The notes under the pieces are model-generated. The model searched no databases, was not told the origin of the DNA, and was given only the letters and a program-made list of their open reading frames with translations. A program made the translations under genes and the position numbers. Positions 47,601 to 57,176 of a stretch of DNA of 64,000 nucleotides are shown here, one piece after another. The stretch's first letter is position 1, and each line of letters begins with the position of its first letter. The DNA is from Bradyrhizobium diazoefficiens (lineage in GTDB: Bacteria > Pseudomonadota > Alphaproteobacteria > Rhizobiales > Xanthobacteraceae). The stretch lies in NCBI RefSeq assembly GCF_016616885.1, contig NZ_CP067102.1:2012501-2076500 (forward strand), read 5' to 3'.

Positions 47601-49313
47601 ATGCGATCTGGAGTTCTTCTTTCGGGAGTCGCAACGATTGCGCTCGTCGCAAGCGGTGCAGCCAATGCGGTAGATCTTTGGCCAGACGTGAAATTGCCAG
47701 CGGCAGTGTGGAGCTGGTCCGGAGGCTATATTGGCGGGCACGTCGGCGGTGGGTACGGACGAACCTCATTCAGCAATCCCTACGGTCCCTCAATCTATGG
47801 CGGCGTGGTTGACACCCCAGTGTTCCTCGCAGGTGGTCAGATAGGCTTTAATTGGCAGAAGAACAGCTGGGTTTTTGGCGTCGAGCTCGATGCCAGCGGT
47901 GTTGTCTCCGAGGGCACAAGTACCTGCCTCGCCGCCTCCGGCTTTGTTGTGAGCGCAAACTGCAAGGCAGGTCCCAACGTCTTTGCGACCGGGACCGGCC
48001 GGGTCGGTTACACCTTTGGCCCGCATGGCCGCACGCTGGCCTATCTCAAGGGAGGCGTGGCTTGGCAAAACAATCGTGGCGATGTCGTCAACAACAACGA
48101 GTTCAGTGGCCGCGGGAGTCAAGAGAACACCAGTTTCGACTATGGTCGGGTCGGTGGCATCATCGGGCTGGGTGTCGAGCAAGCGCTGACGTCTGCATGG
48201 TCGCTCAAGGTCGAATATGACTACCTGCATTTCGGTGGGCCGAGTATCGTGACGCCTCCGACGGTGCAGTTTCCGCCGTTCGCAATCCTTCCGGCGAATA
48301 CAACGAGCCTGTCTAGCAGCTATCACATCGGAACGATCGGTCTAAATTACCATTTTGACGCCGACCCTTGGGGTGCGCAACGGTCCGATGCGCCGTTGTT
48401 CACGAAAGCAACGGGCAGCGTGCCGCCGACGACTGACACAGCCGGGTGGTCGTTCGAAGGCGGCTCGCGGCTCTGGCTCAGCCGCGGACGATTCCAATGG
48501 AATTTGCCTAATCAAATCCCTACTGGAGATCCTGACATTCTTGTATCGAGGATCACCCACCACGGTCTCAACGGACTTTCCGGGGAATTGTTTGGCCGTC
48601 TTGACAGCCCGTGGGGAGTGTTTTTGAAGAGCAACGTTGGCATCGGTCGCTTCGACAAAGGAAGCACCAACGATGAAGATTGGGGCATCGATGACGTCCT
48701 CTCCTACGTCAACACGGTATCACGCCAGGCAAACGGGAGGTTCACCTATTACACCGCCGACGTAGGTTACGATTTCCTGCGCGGCGCCAACTACAAGGTC
48801 GGGGGCTTTATCGGCTGGACCTACTACGAACAGAGCTCCGACTCCATCGATTGTGTACAGATCGCCAACCCGATGGGTTCATGCTCGCGGCCACATCCAG
48901 GTGATGACGACACGATCGCTGGAAGTCAGAATTCCCAGTGGAATGCACCTCGTGTCGGCCTAAGCGCCGAAACCATGCTCACCGAGCGTTGGCGTTTGAG
49001 TAGCGACGTCGCTTACCTGCCTTGGACCGATTTCAACGGACGTGACAATCACCTTGCGCGACCGCCGACCACATTCCTTGATCAACGCGGGAGCGGAGGC
49101 GGGGGTGTACAGGTCGAAGGCGTGTTGTCCTACTTCATTACCAAGAACTTCAGCGTCGGCGTCGGCGCGCGCTATTGGGCCATGTGGACCAAAAAAGACA
49201 GCGAAGTGACATGCACAGGCTGTGATGGCCCGGGAACCACTGAGACTGTGCTTTCGAAGTTCAGCGCAGAGCGCTGGGGCACGTTCTTTCAAGCCTCTTA
49301 TAGGTTCGATTGA
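47601..49313 (+). CDS. Two-domain outer-membrane beta-barrel protein, paralogue of the one at 9903-11585
   Basis: This 570-residue exported protein begins MRSGVLLSGVATIALVASGA with cleavage after NAVD-like ANA. It matches the first porin along its whole length: WSGGYIGGHVGGGYGRTSF, GVELDASGVVSEGTSTCLAA, and the C-terminal FFQASYRFD. The first half is an Omp25/31-like barrel; the second half (NDEDWGIDDV, YYTADVGYDFLRG) is omptin-like by eye. An ATG at 47601 is chosen over a longer frame from 47406 because the signal peptide starts here exactly as in the paralogue. The two copies are in opposite orientation, 36 kb apart. Confidence 0.85.
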   Translation: MRSGVLLSGVATIALVASGAANAVDLWPDVKLPAAVWSWSGGYIGGHVGGGYGRTSFSNPYGPSIYGGVVDTPVFLAGGQIGFNWQKNSWVFGVELDASGVVSEGTSTCLAASGFVVSANCKAGPNVFATGTGRVGYTFGPHGRTLAYLKGGVAWQNNRGDVVNNNEFSGRGSQENTSFDYGRVGGIIGLGVEQALTSAWSLKVEYDYLHFGGPSIVTPPTVQFPPFAILPANTTSLSSSYHIGTIGLNYHFDADPWGAQRSDAPLFTKATGSVPPTTDTAGWSFEGGSRLWLSRGRFQWNLPNQIPTGDPDILVSRITHHGLNGLSGELFGRLDSPWGVFLKSNVGIGRFDKGSTNDEDWGIDDVLSYVNTVSRQANGRFTYYTADVGYDFLRGANYKVGGFIGWTYYEQSSDSIDCVQIANPMGSCSRPHPGDDDTIAGSQNSQWNAPRVGLSAETMLTERWRLSSDVAYLPWTDFNGRDNHLARPPTTFLDQRGSGGGGVQVEGVLSYFITKNFSVGVGARYWAMWTKKDSEVTCTGCDGPGTTETVLSKFSAERWGTFFQASYRFD

Positions 49314-49954
49314 AAGCTCACAGCTCCAAACGAAACGCGGCTTGGTTGAACTGCGGGCCTGCAACAACGCCCCTGGAAACCGGATGAGCTCCGAACAAGC
49401 CGTCTGTCATCATCGCGCAACTTGTCCGGCAGGCTTTAAGCAGTGTCAGGCCCAAGTCACTGCTCCAAGTCCGATCGAAGGCAGGGCTGATTTATGAAGC
49501 TGCAGCATGGCATTGGAGTTTGTTCGCCTCGCTGGCTGTGCGCTGCACCTGGCAGGGCCCCGGCGGATCGACGGCCGCATCGCCGAATAGTGCGCGCCCA
49601 ATCGAGTTCTGGCGTGGAAGGGCCTTTCTCAATCGTGCGGATCGCTCGCGCCAGACGATCTCGCCGCACCTGCACCTCAAAATCAAGGGAGCTGAGCAGA
49701 TCGATCGTTCTCTTGTTGCCGGCGCGCACGCGTCTCCGAATCTTGTCGAAGCCAATGAATACGCCGCCGATCTGCGGCGAGCACCCTCGAGGCCTGCTAG
49801 AATTAGTAGGTTCCCCGCTCTCAGCGAAGTGAGTAGAGCCATTTTGCGAGACACGCGTCGTGCAACAAGGCCAGACCCACGTGAATAAATGCTTGTTAGT
49901 TCGGCCTGTCCCTGAACGCAAACCCAAACTGGCCACTAGGCCGGCCCACTGCTT
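49314..49954. other. Spacer, possibly decayed DNA
   Basis: Overlapping open frames exist on both strands, but none has a ribosome site or a recognisable product. The 3' end holds a possible disrupted signal-peptide region of the next gene. Confidence 0.4.
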
Positions 49955-51559
49955 TTGCGCGACAACGCGAAGTACGGCCGGGATAGCAGAATCTCGATCC
50001 AGTTGGGTTTTGACCCCGCTGCGCCGCATCTCTGTTGCACTGGCCCTGGTTGGCTGCCCGTGACGGGAAGCGCCGGGGGCGACGATCCCGCCTCGTGCCA
50101 CGACACCACGGCGAAGGCCAGTGGCACGGACGCGCGCAGCGCTGGCACGCCAAGTCCCCTATCGTCCATCGAGCACCGCCTGCCGCCAGATTCTACCACC
50201 CCACAGACGCTCGAGCTGCCCGGGCGAACGCTTGGTTTCATCGCGACTGCGGGCTCGATCCGCGTGTTCGGCGACAAGGGCGAGCCGCAGGCGGACATCG
50301 CCTACACCTCCTATCAGCTCGGCGGCACAGATCGTGCCAGGCGTCCAGTCACATTCCTCTTCAATGGCGGCCCGGGCGCGGCCTCGGCTTGGCTGCAATA
50401 TGGCAGCGCCGGGCCATGGCGGTTGCCGATCGATGCGGAGTTCGTCACGCCGTCGGCGTCGCCGGAGATCAGGCCCAACGCCGAGACCTGGCTGGATTTT
50501 ACCGACCTCGTCTTCATTGATCCCGTCGGCACCGGCTATAGCCGTTTCGCAGCGACGGACGACGATGTGAGCAAGCAATTCTATTCAGTCGACGGCGATG
50601 CCTGTTCAATCGCGCTGGTGATCCGCCGCTGGCTCGAGAGGCACGAGCGGCTCTCCTCGCCGAAATATGTCGCGGGCGAAAGCTATGGCGGCATTCGCGG
50701 ACCGAAGGTCGTGCGCAATCTGCAGATGCGGCAGGGCGTTGGCGTGAAGGGTCTGATCTTGATCTCGCCGCTGTTCGACTACAGCGAGTTCACAGGCAGG
50801 AGCCTTCTGAAATATGTTGCGACGCTGCCAAGCTATGTCGCGGTGGCCCGTAAAGCCAAGGGCGAGGGCAAGGGAGCGGTCAGTCGAGCCGACATCGCCG
50901 ACGTGGAAGATTACGCACGTGGCGAATTCCTAGCCGACCTCGTCAAGGGCAAGGCCGACGAGGAGGCCACAAGCCGTCTCGCCGACAAGGTTGCCGGCTT
51001 GATCGGCATAGACCGGGCCATCAGCCGACGGCTTGCCGGGCGCCTTGACGTCGGCGAATTCTGCCGCGAGTTCGATCGCGAGAGCGGCAACGTGACCGGC
51101 CGTTATGACGCATCCGTGCGCGGCCTTGATCCCTATCCGGATTCCGATGTCCACCGCTTCGGCGACCCCTCGGCCGATGCACTGCGGGCGCCGCTGACGA
51201 GTGCCGCAGTCGAGGTCCTGACCCGCAAGCTCAACTGGCGGCCGGACGGCTCCTATGAACTGGCCAACAGCGCGGTAATTGGGGCGTGGGATTTCGGCCA
51301 CGGCAGCTCTCCAGAATCGCTCTCGGACCTGCGCCAGATCCTTGCGACGGACGCGACAATGAATGTGCTGATTGGACATGGCCTTTTCGATATTGCGACG
51401 CCCTATTTCGGCTCGAAGATGGCGCTCGATCAGTTGCCCCCCTTTGCCTCGGCACCGCGAGTCAAACTCGTGGTCTATCCGGGCGGACACATGTTCTATT
51501 CACGCGACTCCTCGCGCCGTGCCTTTCGCGCAGAGATCGAAGCGATCATGAAGTACTAG
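49955..51559 (+). CDS. S10-type serine carboxypeptidase-like protein, probable 5' frameshift
   Basis: This 534-codon frame encodes an alpha/beta-hydrolase of the serine carboxypeptidase (S10) group. It shows VTFLFNGGPGAASAWLQYGS (oxyanion region), VFIDPVGTGYSRF, nucleophile GESYGG (Ser243), and the Asp-His parts GHGLFDIATPY and VYPGGHMFYSR. Such proteins are exported, yet this frame starts at a TTG and lacks a signal peptide. A signal-like segment, LRRISVALALVGC, is encoded just upstream in another frame (about 50010-50052). Loss of a 4-bp CTGC repeat near 50050 would explain the break. The gene may therefore be a pseudogene. Confidence 0.75.
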   Translation: MRDNAKYGRDSRISIQLGFDPAAPHLCCTGPGWLPVTGSAGGDDPASCHDTTAKASGTDARSAGTPSPLSSIEHRLPPDSTTPQTLELPGRTLGFIATAGSIRVFGDKGEPQADIAYTSYQLGGTDRARRPVTFLFNGGPGAASAWLQYGSAGPWRLPIDAEFVTPSASPEIRPNAETWLDFTDLVFIDPVGTGYSRFAATDDDVSKQFYSVDGDACSIALVIRRWLERHERLSSPKYVAGESYGGIRGPKVVRNLQMRQGVGVKGLILISPLFDYSEFTGRSLLKYVATLPSYVAVARKAKGEGKGAVSRADIADVEDYARGEFLADLVKGKADEEATSRLADKVAGLIGIDRAISRRLAGRLDVGEFCREFDRESGNVTGRYDASVRGLDPYPDSDVHRFGDPSADALRAPLTSAAVEVLTRKLNWRPDGSYELANSAVIGAWDFGHGSSPESLSDLRQILATDATMNVLIGHGLFDIATPYFGSKMALDQLPPFASAPRVKLVVYPGGHMFYSRDSSRRAFRAEIEAIMKY

Positions 51560-52386
51560 CACACCTAGCTGCCGCGGACATCGTAGCGCCATATGAAGGG
51601 AGCTGTCCGTGATCATGACGCGCGGCGGCGTGCCGGCGGATTTCAAGAGCTTCTTCATGAGCCGCTCCTCCGCGCGCGAGTCCCTTCGGCGCTGTATCAG
51701 GACGGCGAGAACAAAGCCCCTGGTCGACAGCGCGCCAAGAGCCATAGTTTCCCTGCCAGTCATGCGAACCACGCCTGAAAAACGCAGCCCTTCACGACCC
51801 GCTCAAGCCACCAATATATTTTTGCCGTCTCGTGCGCTGCGGGATACCCACCGCGCAAATCATGTAATTGTCCTCGATGCGCCTGTGCAATCGCACAATT
51901 CGTCATTTCAAGATGCCACCGGCTCGGAAAGCCGGTTTCATGTATCATCACCGGACGTTCATCTTGCCCCCACATCTTTGCGGCGCCGTGACATAACTGA
52001 TCGGGTCGCCACAAGACCGTTGTGACCCTTGATGCAGGCCGCTCGGAGCAGTTGGCGCGGATCGCAGAGGTTATATGAGAGGGAGAAATCCCTGCGCGCC
52101 CTTCCTCGGCGGAAACAGCATCGGCCTGCGTTAAGCGTGCTGAACGGTATAACTAGGAAGCCAGATATTTCGGGTCTAGAATTGTTGCCTCGGGTCTTGA
52201 CTGTGCTTTTTGGCCATGAGCATTTTGAACGCAGAAGGCCATCGCCGATCATTATTGTCGGTTGGCTTTTTTAACGAGAAGCAGATGCTGGTTGGGGTGC
52301 CCTATCTGGTAATTGGCGTCTGCGGATCGCAGCTTGGCTTGTGATAAACTGGCTCATCTAGCGGGCCGTATCGCGTGGGGGCGTCA
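51560..52386. other. Long spacer, no gene seen
   Basis: About 830 bp, more A+T-rich than its surroundings near 51770-52000, encode nothing recognisable on either strand. Confidence 0.4.
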
Positions 52387-52653
52387 ATGCATGATTGGAA
52401 GAGCGAACTCGATGCGCTTGTCGCTGAAACCACGGCATTCGCCAGATCGCTGAAGGTGGAGATCGAGCGGCCTCAGCCGAACGAAGCCGTCGCGCAGGGT
52501 ACCTCCAGCGGACCTGACTATGGCGGCAGCGAACGCGATGAGATCAAGAAGCGCGTCGAGAGTTTCAAAGCGCATCAAGAGCGCTACATGCGCGAGCGCG
52601 AGGAATATGCCGATTCCTTGCTGCGACGGATCAAGCCGATCACGAAGCGCTAG
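52387..52653 (+). CDS. Small charged helical protein of unknown function
   Basis: This protein of 88 residues begins MHDWKSELDALVAETTAFAR and contains a charged, coiled-coil-like segment (ERDEIKKRVESFKAHQERYM). No signal peptide or domain is recognised. A GTG at 52375 would add four residues. Codon use resembles real genes of the region. Confidence 0.62.
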   Translation: MHDWKSELDALVAETTAFARSLKVEIERPQPNEAVAQGTSSGPDYGGSERDEIKKRVESFKAHQERYMREREEYADSLLRRIKPITKR

Positions 52654-53064
52654 AGAGCTCGTTGGAAGTTCAGCAGCCCGTACAGCCCCTTGAGTTATGC
52701 AAGTCACGCAACACGGGCTCTCAAACGTGAAGATGGGTGAACTTTCCGCCCGTTTCGATCGCTGGTAAGCTCACCATATGCTTCGGGGCGGACGCGAACT
52801 CATTCCGGACCGCGAAAGCTTTCAAGCCCGATCGATTGTTCGGTTGCAGGTTTCCACCGAACATCTAGCCGATCGCGCTGGAAAACTGCCTTTGTTTCTA
52901 CAACAGCACGAGTTCTGCTCCGAGCTCGGGGTGCCACCACGGTTGAGCTTCTTCGGAGGCGATCGCCGGACGCACTGCGATCGGGTCTTTGCCATTGACT
53001 AGGATCAAAACACCAAGTGAGAATCTTCTATCTTCAGCAAGAGTAAAAGGAGGCTAGAGGTCTC
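52654..53064. other. Spacer with an uncertain 74-codon frame
   Basis: An open frame at 52778-53002 has no clear ribosome site or known motif and is not called. AAAAGGAGG, the ribosome site of the next gene, lies near the end. Confidence 0.4.
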
Positions 53065-53325
53065 ATGGCCAATCTTCCGACTATTGGTGTGCTTGCACTT
53101 GCCATTCTCGTTGACTCTGGATCCCCTTCGGTCGCCGCTCCGCGGGGGCACATTCCGCCGGCTCGGCAGGACATTTATTGCCTGCAGGGACGTAGCTGGG
53201 GATATCCGGGCAATTGCCAGTTCTCGACCTATGACCAGTGCATGGCCACTGCATCCGGCACTTACGCTTATTGCGGTATGAATCCGATCTACGCGTTCCA
53301 GCGACAGAGAGGACAATTGCGCTGA
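53065..53325 (+). CDS. Small exported DUF3551-like protein
   Basis: This 86-residue protein has a short signal peptide (NLPTIGVLALAILVDS...VAA), then the pattern YCLQGRSWGYPGNCQFSTYD and CMATASGTYAYCGMNP. Four cysteines in this layout are typical of DUF3551, a family expanded in Bradyrhizobium. It is probably periplasmic with disulfides; the function is unknown. AGGAGG precedes the ATG. Confidence 0.8.
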   Translation: MANLPTIGVLALAILVDSGSPSVAAPRGHIPPARQDIYCLQGRSWGYPGNCQFSTYDQCMATASGTYAYCGMNPIYAFQRQRGQLR

Positions 53326-53335
53326 TGTATGATCG

Positions 53336-53960
53336 TCAAGCGTGATCGACGTATCCCTCCGTTGCTCGTGTAGATCGGTCTTCCATCAAGGCTGAGAAGA
53401 CGTTGGAGTCCGCATGATCGGACGTCCTTTGTGCGAATGCGCTCGCGATGCCGCCGTGCCGGGTCGTTCGCTCGTCGATCGCAGAACTGCGGCCGCTGGT
53501 GTTCTGCGCAACATGCGGCGTCACGTTCATCGAACGCAGCTCGTTGACGAAGTGTTCTGCGTAGACTTTGTCGGCATCAAGCTTGATCGCTGTCGACCGG
53601 TCGGCATGAGGCTCGATCATGTGCAGGGCCGCCACCCTTTCGGCATGCCCGTGGGCCAGTGTCAGGCAGGCATCACAGCAGGCCGTGGCGGTTCGAGATC
53701 AGCCCGTGCCCGATGAAGCACAGCTTTGTATCTTTGCCTTTACCGTTGCGGTAGAGCCTGGCACCGAATCAGAGGTCGAACCATGGGTGTCGTTCGAGCG
53801 TTTCTGGCCATGGAAGCTCGCTTCCGCATTGCGCCCGCCGCCCTGAGCCGGCGGCTCGCCAGAACCGTCCTTCGGCTTGATGCTCTTTATCGAGGCCCAA
53901 GCCTCGATCAGCGTGCCATCTTCCGAGAAGTGATCGCTCCACGCGGCGTCCCATCGGACG
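53336..53960 (-). pseudogene. IS5/IS1182-type transposase remnant
   Basis: The minus strand encodes pieces of a DDE transposase in shifted frames: WSDHFSEDGTLIEAWASIKS near 53930, and later HADRSTAIKLDADKVYAEHF, then VTPHVAQNTSGRSSAIDERT ahead of a TTRHGG segment. The frame changes between the pieces, and the N- and C-terminal ends are missing. It is a dead copy. Confidence 0.75.
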
Positions 53961-53983
53961 CCGCGTCGCGATTCGCAGTTCGT

Positions 53984-54202
53984 TTACTGGTGCGTGCCGT
54001 AGCGGTTGCCAGTGTTCACGTTTCTATAGCTGCCGCCTCGATGAGAAGACCCTAGACCGCCCGAATAGTGCCCTCCATGGCTCGATGTATGATAGCCACC
54101 ACCGTAGGAGACGCGCCCTCCGCCCCCGTGTCCACCCCTGGCATGGGCAACTGATATTGAGCAAAGGAGAACAAACGAGAGCAGCGCAACATTTTTCAAC
54201 AT
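53984..54202 (-). CDS. Small exported Gly/His/Ser-rich protein
   Basis: This 72-residue protein begins MLKNVALLSFVLLCSISVAH with cleavage after AHA. The mature part is a Gly-rich repeat, RGGHGGGGRVSYGGGYHTSS. The ATG at 54202, with GGGGGAAAG upstream, is preferred over the longer frame from 54250. The function is unknown; His-Gly repeats may bind metal or the cell surface. Confidence 0.68.
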   Translation of the reverse strand: MLKNVALLSFVLLCSISVAHARGGHGGGGRVSYGGGYHTSSHGGHYSGGLGSSHRGGSYRNVNTGNRYGTHQ

Positions 54203-54349
54203 GATCTTTCCCCCTAAGTTGAATAAGGCGAATCTCTCCCAAAGTAGCACCGATAGGGCAATGCTACTTTGGCCAACCCCGGGATTCCCCGGACTATTGA
54301 TTTGCCGCGGTGGTTGATGTTGTATCGTGCTTGGGTCTGGGGGTGAGTT

Positions 54350-55090
54350 ATGCGTAAATTAGGTATTGCGGTGCTGTGCACCGCATTAGGTGGCTGCGTC
54401 ACCAGCGCCGAAACTGTTCAGTTTCGGCCATCCAATCCACAACAGCAGGCACTTATGCGAGATGGGCAACCGGCCCTAGTCTCTCGTCAGAAGGCTTCGC
54501 TTATTCTCGTCCGCCCCGCCTCTAGGCAGGTGCGAGCGAACGGACGACCAGTCTTCGTTGTTGCAATAAACAACCTCAGCAAGGGCCCCGTAGATTTCCG
54601 GGTATCCCAAGTGGAAGCCACCCAGCATGCGGGCGGGTCCGACTATGGGATGCAGGTCGTCACCTACGAGATGCTGGTCCAAGAGGAAAAGAACCGGCAG
54701 GTCGCAGCGGCAATCTTCACAGGCTTAGCCGCGGCAGGAAACGCCTACAGCGCGTCGCAAGCTGGTTACGGCCACTACACGGCCCCAAGCGGACGGACAG
54801 GGACATTCTATAGCCCAACGGCGGCCGTCATCGCGCAGAGCAATGCGAGCGCGCAGAACGAAGCCATGATCGCTTCCACCGTCGAGGCTGGGCAACGCAA
54901 TATGGCGGTCCTTGAGCAGTCAATCATCAAGGACAACACGCTCATGCCCGGTGAGTGGTACGGAGGGCAATTGCATCTCGCGCCACCAGTTGCCAGTGAG
55001 TCCGGAGGACCGAAGACTTACACCATCGTCATTACTGTTGGCACTGATCGGCACGTGATCGATATCGCTCAAGGACCGGCTGGAGCTTGA
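54350..55090 (+). CDS. Outer-membrane-type lipoprotein of unknown function
   Basis: This 246-residue protein begins MRKLGIAVLCTALGGC with a lipobox at Cys16. The mature part has a region like small immunoglobulin-type folds (VFVVAINNLSKGPVDFRVSQ), then an Ala/Gln/Ser-rich stretch, and ends with a beta-rich TYTIVITVGTDRHVIDIAQ. No family is recognised. It is divergent from the Gly-rich gene and followed at 80 bp by the ClpP-like gene. Confidence 0.75.
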   Translation: MRKLGIAVLCTALGGCVTSAETVQFRPSNPQQQALMRDGQPALVSRQKASLILVRPASRQVRANGRPVFVVAINNLSKGPVDFRVSQVEATQHAGGSDYGMQVVTYEMLVQEEKNRQVAAAIFTGLAAAGNAYSASQAGYGHYTAPSGRTGTFYSPTAAVIAQSNASAQNEAMIASTVEAGQRNMAVLEQSIIKDNTLMPGEWYGGQLHLAPPVASESGGPKTYTIVITVGTDRHVIDIAQGPAGA

Positions 55091-55170
55091 GGGCCCGGAC
55101 CAATCGGCATCCTGGCGCGTTTCCGGATTTGCTGATCCGCATTGCAAATCGAGCTTGTGCTTAGATCAGA

Positions 55171-56253
55171 ATGCTCATTAAGCTGATTTCTTCAGGTGGC
55201 AGTTGGCTTCGAAGGTCACTTGCCAAGTTTACAGGCCGTCGTGCGATTTCGAGCGCTATCGTGCTTGTCTTTGGAACTTGGCTTCCGTGCAATGGCGCCG
55301 AAATAGCCATCCACCCTCTTGGCGAATTCACCTTCATCGAAGTGTCGGGCGACCTCGAAGGCGGAGACGCTCGTCTCTTCGCGGAAAGGACAGCCAATGT
55401 ACCAAAAGCCATCGTAACGCTCCTAAGCGACGGTGGCAGCCTTCTAGCTGGGATCGGGATCGGCGAAACTATCCGATCGAAGGGGTTCGCGACCTTAGTG
55501 CCTGCTAACAGCCGTTGTGCATCGGCGTGCGCTCTTGCGTGGCTTGGTGGGATTCCACGATATATGGCGACAAATGCTCAAGTTGGGTTTCACGCGGCCT
55601 ACGATGGCTCCTCCGGGAACGAGACCGGTGTGGGAAATGCAATCTTGGGAGCTTACGTCAACAAACTTGGCCTGTCGTACTCGGCAGTAATTTATATCAC
55701 GCAAGCATCACCTGCATCGATGACTTGGTTGAGCGCAGACGATGCAAAGAAGAACGACATTGATGTGAAAATCCTTGAACCGTCCAATACAAGTTCAGGC
55801 TACGGCGCCCCACAGATAGGTCCGTCACATTCACCGTCCTCGCTCCGCGCCAAGGTCGGTGAATTCGTAAGCCTCTTGTTCGCCGTATGGTCCGGCCCTA
55901 ACGACAAAGTCGCCGCCATTCTTCCGCGGCTGTACGGCGCACATGTCCTCTTCTACGGTCGTAATCTCTCGGATGACGAGGTCCTCGCGGACAAGATGAA
56001 ATCAATAAATCGCTGGCCCCAGCGCCTATATAAGTTGCGTGAAGGATCACTTGCTGTCGAATGCAACGAGGCGGTCGGTGCGTGTAAAGCAAGTGGGATC
56101 GTGGATTGGGTGGTTCGTAGTCCTGCACGGAATGCGCAAGGCGGCGGCGCGAGCAGCTTTGAATACACTTTCGAAATGAGCGATGGACCGTTGCGGATTA
56201 CAGCGGAAGGCGGAAGCGTAATCAGCAGGCTGCCCACCACTGTCATCCGTTAG
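55171..56253 (+). CDS. Exported ClpP/crotonase-fold protease-like protein
   Basis: This 360-residue protein has an N-terminal hydrophobic segment (residues 25-40) and a ClpP-like core. Evidence: VTLLSDGGSLLAGIGIGETI, then ANSRCASACALAWLGG with candidate nucleophile Ser118 flanked by Cys116 and Cys120, and VGFHAAYD with His141. The CASAC pattern suggests a disulfide next to the active site, fitting an extracytoplasmic location. The C-terminal 150 residues are not recognised. Proteolytic activity is inferred from the fold only. Confidence 0.75.
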   Translation: MLIKLISSGGSWLRRSLAKFTGRRAISSAIVLVFGTWLPCNGAEIAIHPLGEFTFIEVSGDLEGGDARLFAERTANVPKAIVTLLSDGGSLLAGIGIGETIRSKGFATLVPANSRCASACALAWLGGIPRYMATNAQVGFHAAYDGSSGNETGVGNAILGAYVNKLGLSYSAVIYITQASPASMTWLSADDAKKNDIDVKILEPSNTSSGYGAPQIGPSHSPSSLRAKVGEFVSLLFAVWSGPNDKVAAILPRLYGAHVLFYGRNLSDDEVLADKMKSINRWPQRLYKLREGSLAVECNEAVGACKASGIVDWVVRSPARNAQGGGASSFEYTFEMSDGPLRITAEGGSVISRLPTTVIR

Positions 56254-56311
56254 GTCATAATCACCCGTTTCATTCAACCGACGAAGTCGCGCGCGCGCCC
56301 GCAACGCAAAT

Positions 56312-56331
56312 AAGAGGGCCGAAGCCCTCTT
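56312..56331. terminator. Bidirectional terminator
   Basis: AAGAGGGC and GCCCTCTT form an 8-bp stem with a CGAA loop between two convergent genes. TTT follows on the plus strand and TATTT on the minus strand. Confidence 0.78.
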
Positions 56332-56338
56332 TTCAACG

Positions 56339-56590
56339 TTAGTACCGACGATAGCCCCGATGGTAGCCGTAGCCGCGACGTACGTAGGGGCGGCGGACGA
56401 CGTAAACCCCACGCCGATACACGGGCCTTGTGCGGACGCAACCGCGCGGACCGCAGACCACTGCAACGCTCTCGACGTTCGAAGACTGGAACTGTCCCAA
56501 AGGGACGAGCGGCAACGCTGAAGCGGCTCCGGTCGAAATTGCTGCGCCACCTAAAGTCGCCAATGCGAGAAACGCCAATTTAATTCTCAT
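56339..56590 (-). CDS. Small exported Arg/Tyr-rich protein
   Basis: This 83-residue protein begins MRIKLAFLALATLGGAAIST with signal cleavage near ASA. It has VAVVCGPRGCVRTRPVYRRG and ends in an Arg-Tyr-Gly repeat (RRGYGYHRGYRRY). Such proteins are common and uncharacterised in Bradyrhizobium. The ATG at 56590 has GGGAG upstream and fits the signal peptide, unlike the longer frame to 56737. Confidence 0.72.
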   Translation of the reverse strand: MRIKLAFLALATLGGAAISTGAASALPLVPLGQFQSSNVESVAVVCGPRGCVRTRPVYRRGVYVVRRPYVRRGYGYHRGYRRY

Positions 56591-56744
56591 CTGGTTTCTC
56601 CCGTTGATTGTAGTCGCCGCAGGCACAGCATAGAGGTCCCTTTCTGAACGACGTATGAGCGCGAAGACTGAATCGCGGTAATAAAGCGGCGACTGAAGCG
56701 TCGGCTCTTGCTTCGACCGCGAACATCTCTGCGACAATTGGTCT

Positions 56745-56948
56745 TTAGTTCTTCGTCAGTGGCTTCTTCGGCTGCTCGGCGACTGCCTCAACATCAATCC
56801 CGGGCAGTTCGCCCGTGCGGTCCTTCAGATCGGCTGCACGCTGGATCAAACCGGACGCAACCTGCGGGTCCTTTGTTGTTTTTGCCATGCGCAGCAGCGT
56901 TGCTGCGGCCTCTCGGGCAAAGGAGGTGTAGCGCGGCACGTCTTTCAT
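56745..56948 (-). CDS. Small helical protein of unknown function
   Basis: This 67-residue protein begins MKDVPRYTSFAREAAATLLR and continues with DPQVASGLIQRAADLKDRTG. The helical, Ala-rich pattern without a signal peptide is common among small rhizobial proteins. The start is uncertain because no strong ribosome site is present. Confidence 0.5.
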   Translation of the reverse strand: MKDVPRYTSFAREAAATLLRMAKTTKDPQVASGLIQRAADLKDRTGELPGIDVEAVAEQPKKPLTKN

Positions 56949-57176
56949 CCTAGCGAAGTCCCATTGAGATGAGTCAGGAACCCGGATTGCGTTCCGGTGC
57001 TTTGTACAAAAATGTACACAGGCACAAAGAGGCCTTAGCTCCAGGGCTGGCGGCAAGCCGAGGCCTTGTGTCGGCGTCACGTTGTCGAGGCGCGATCTGG
57101 AAGGATCAACTTAGCTCCTGCAAGACGGGCATCGTGGGCGGCGGCTCCGGAGCAGCAACAGCGGGCGCTTCGGGCG

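Noticed and set aside
51609..52025. 138-codon frame after the S10-type peptidase gene
   Set aside because: Composition is typical of random high-GC frames, and no start signal or domain was found.
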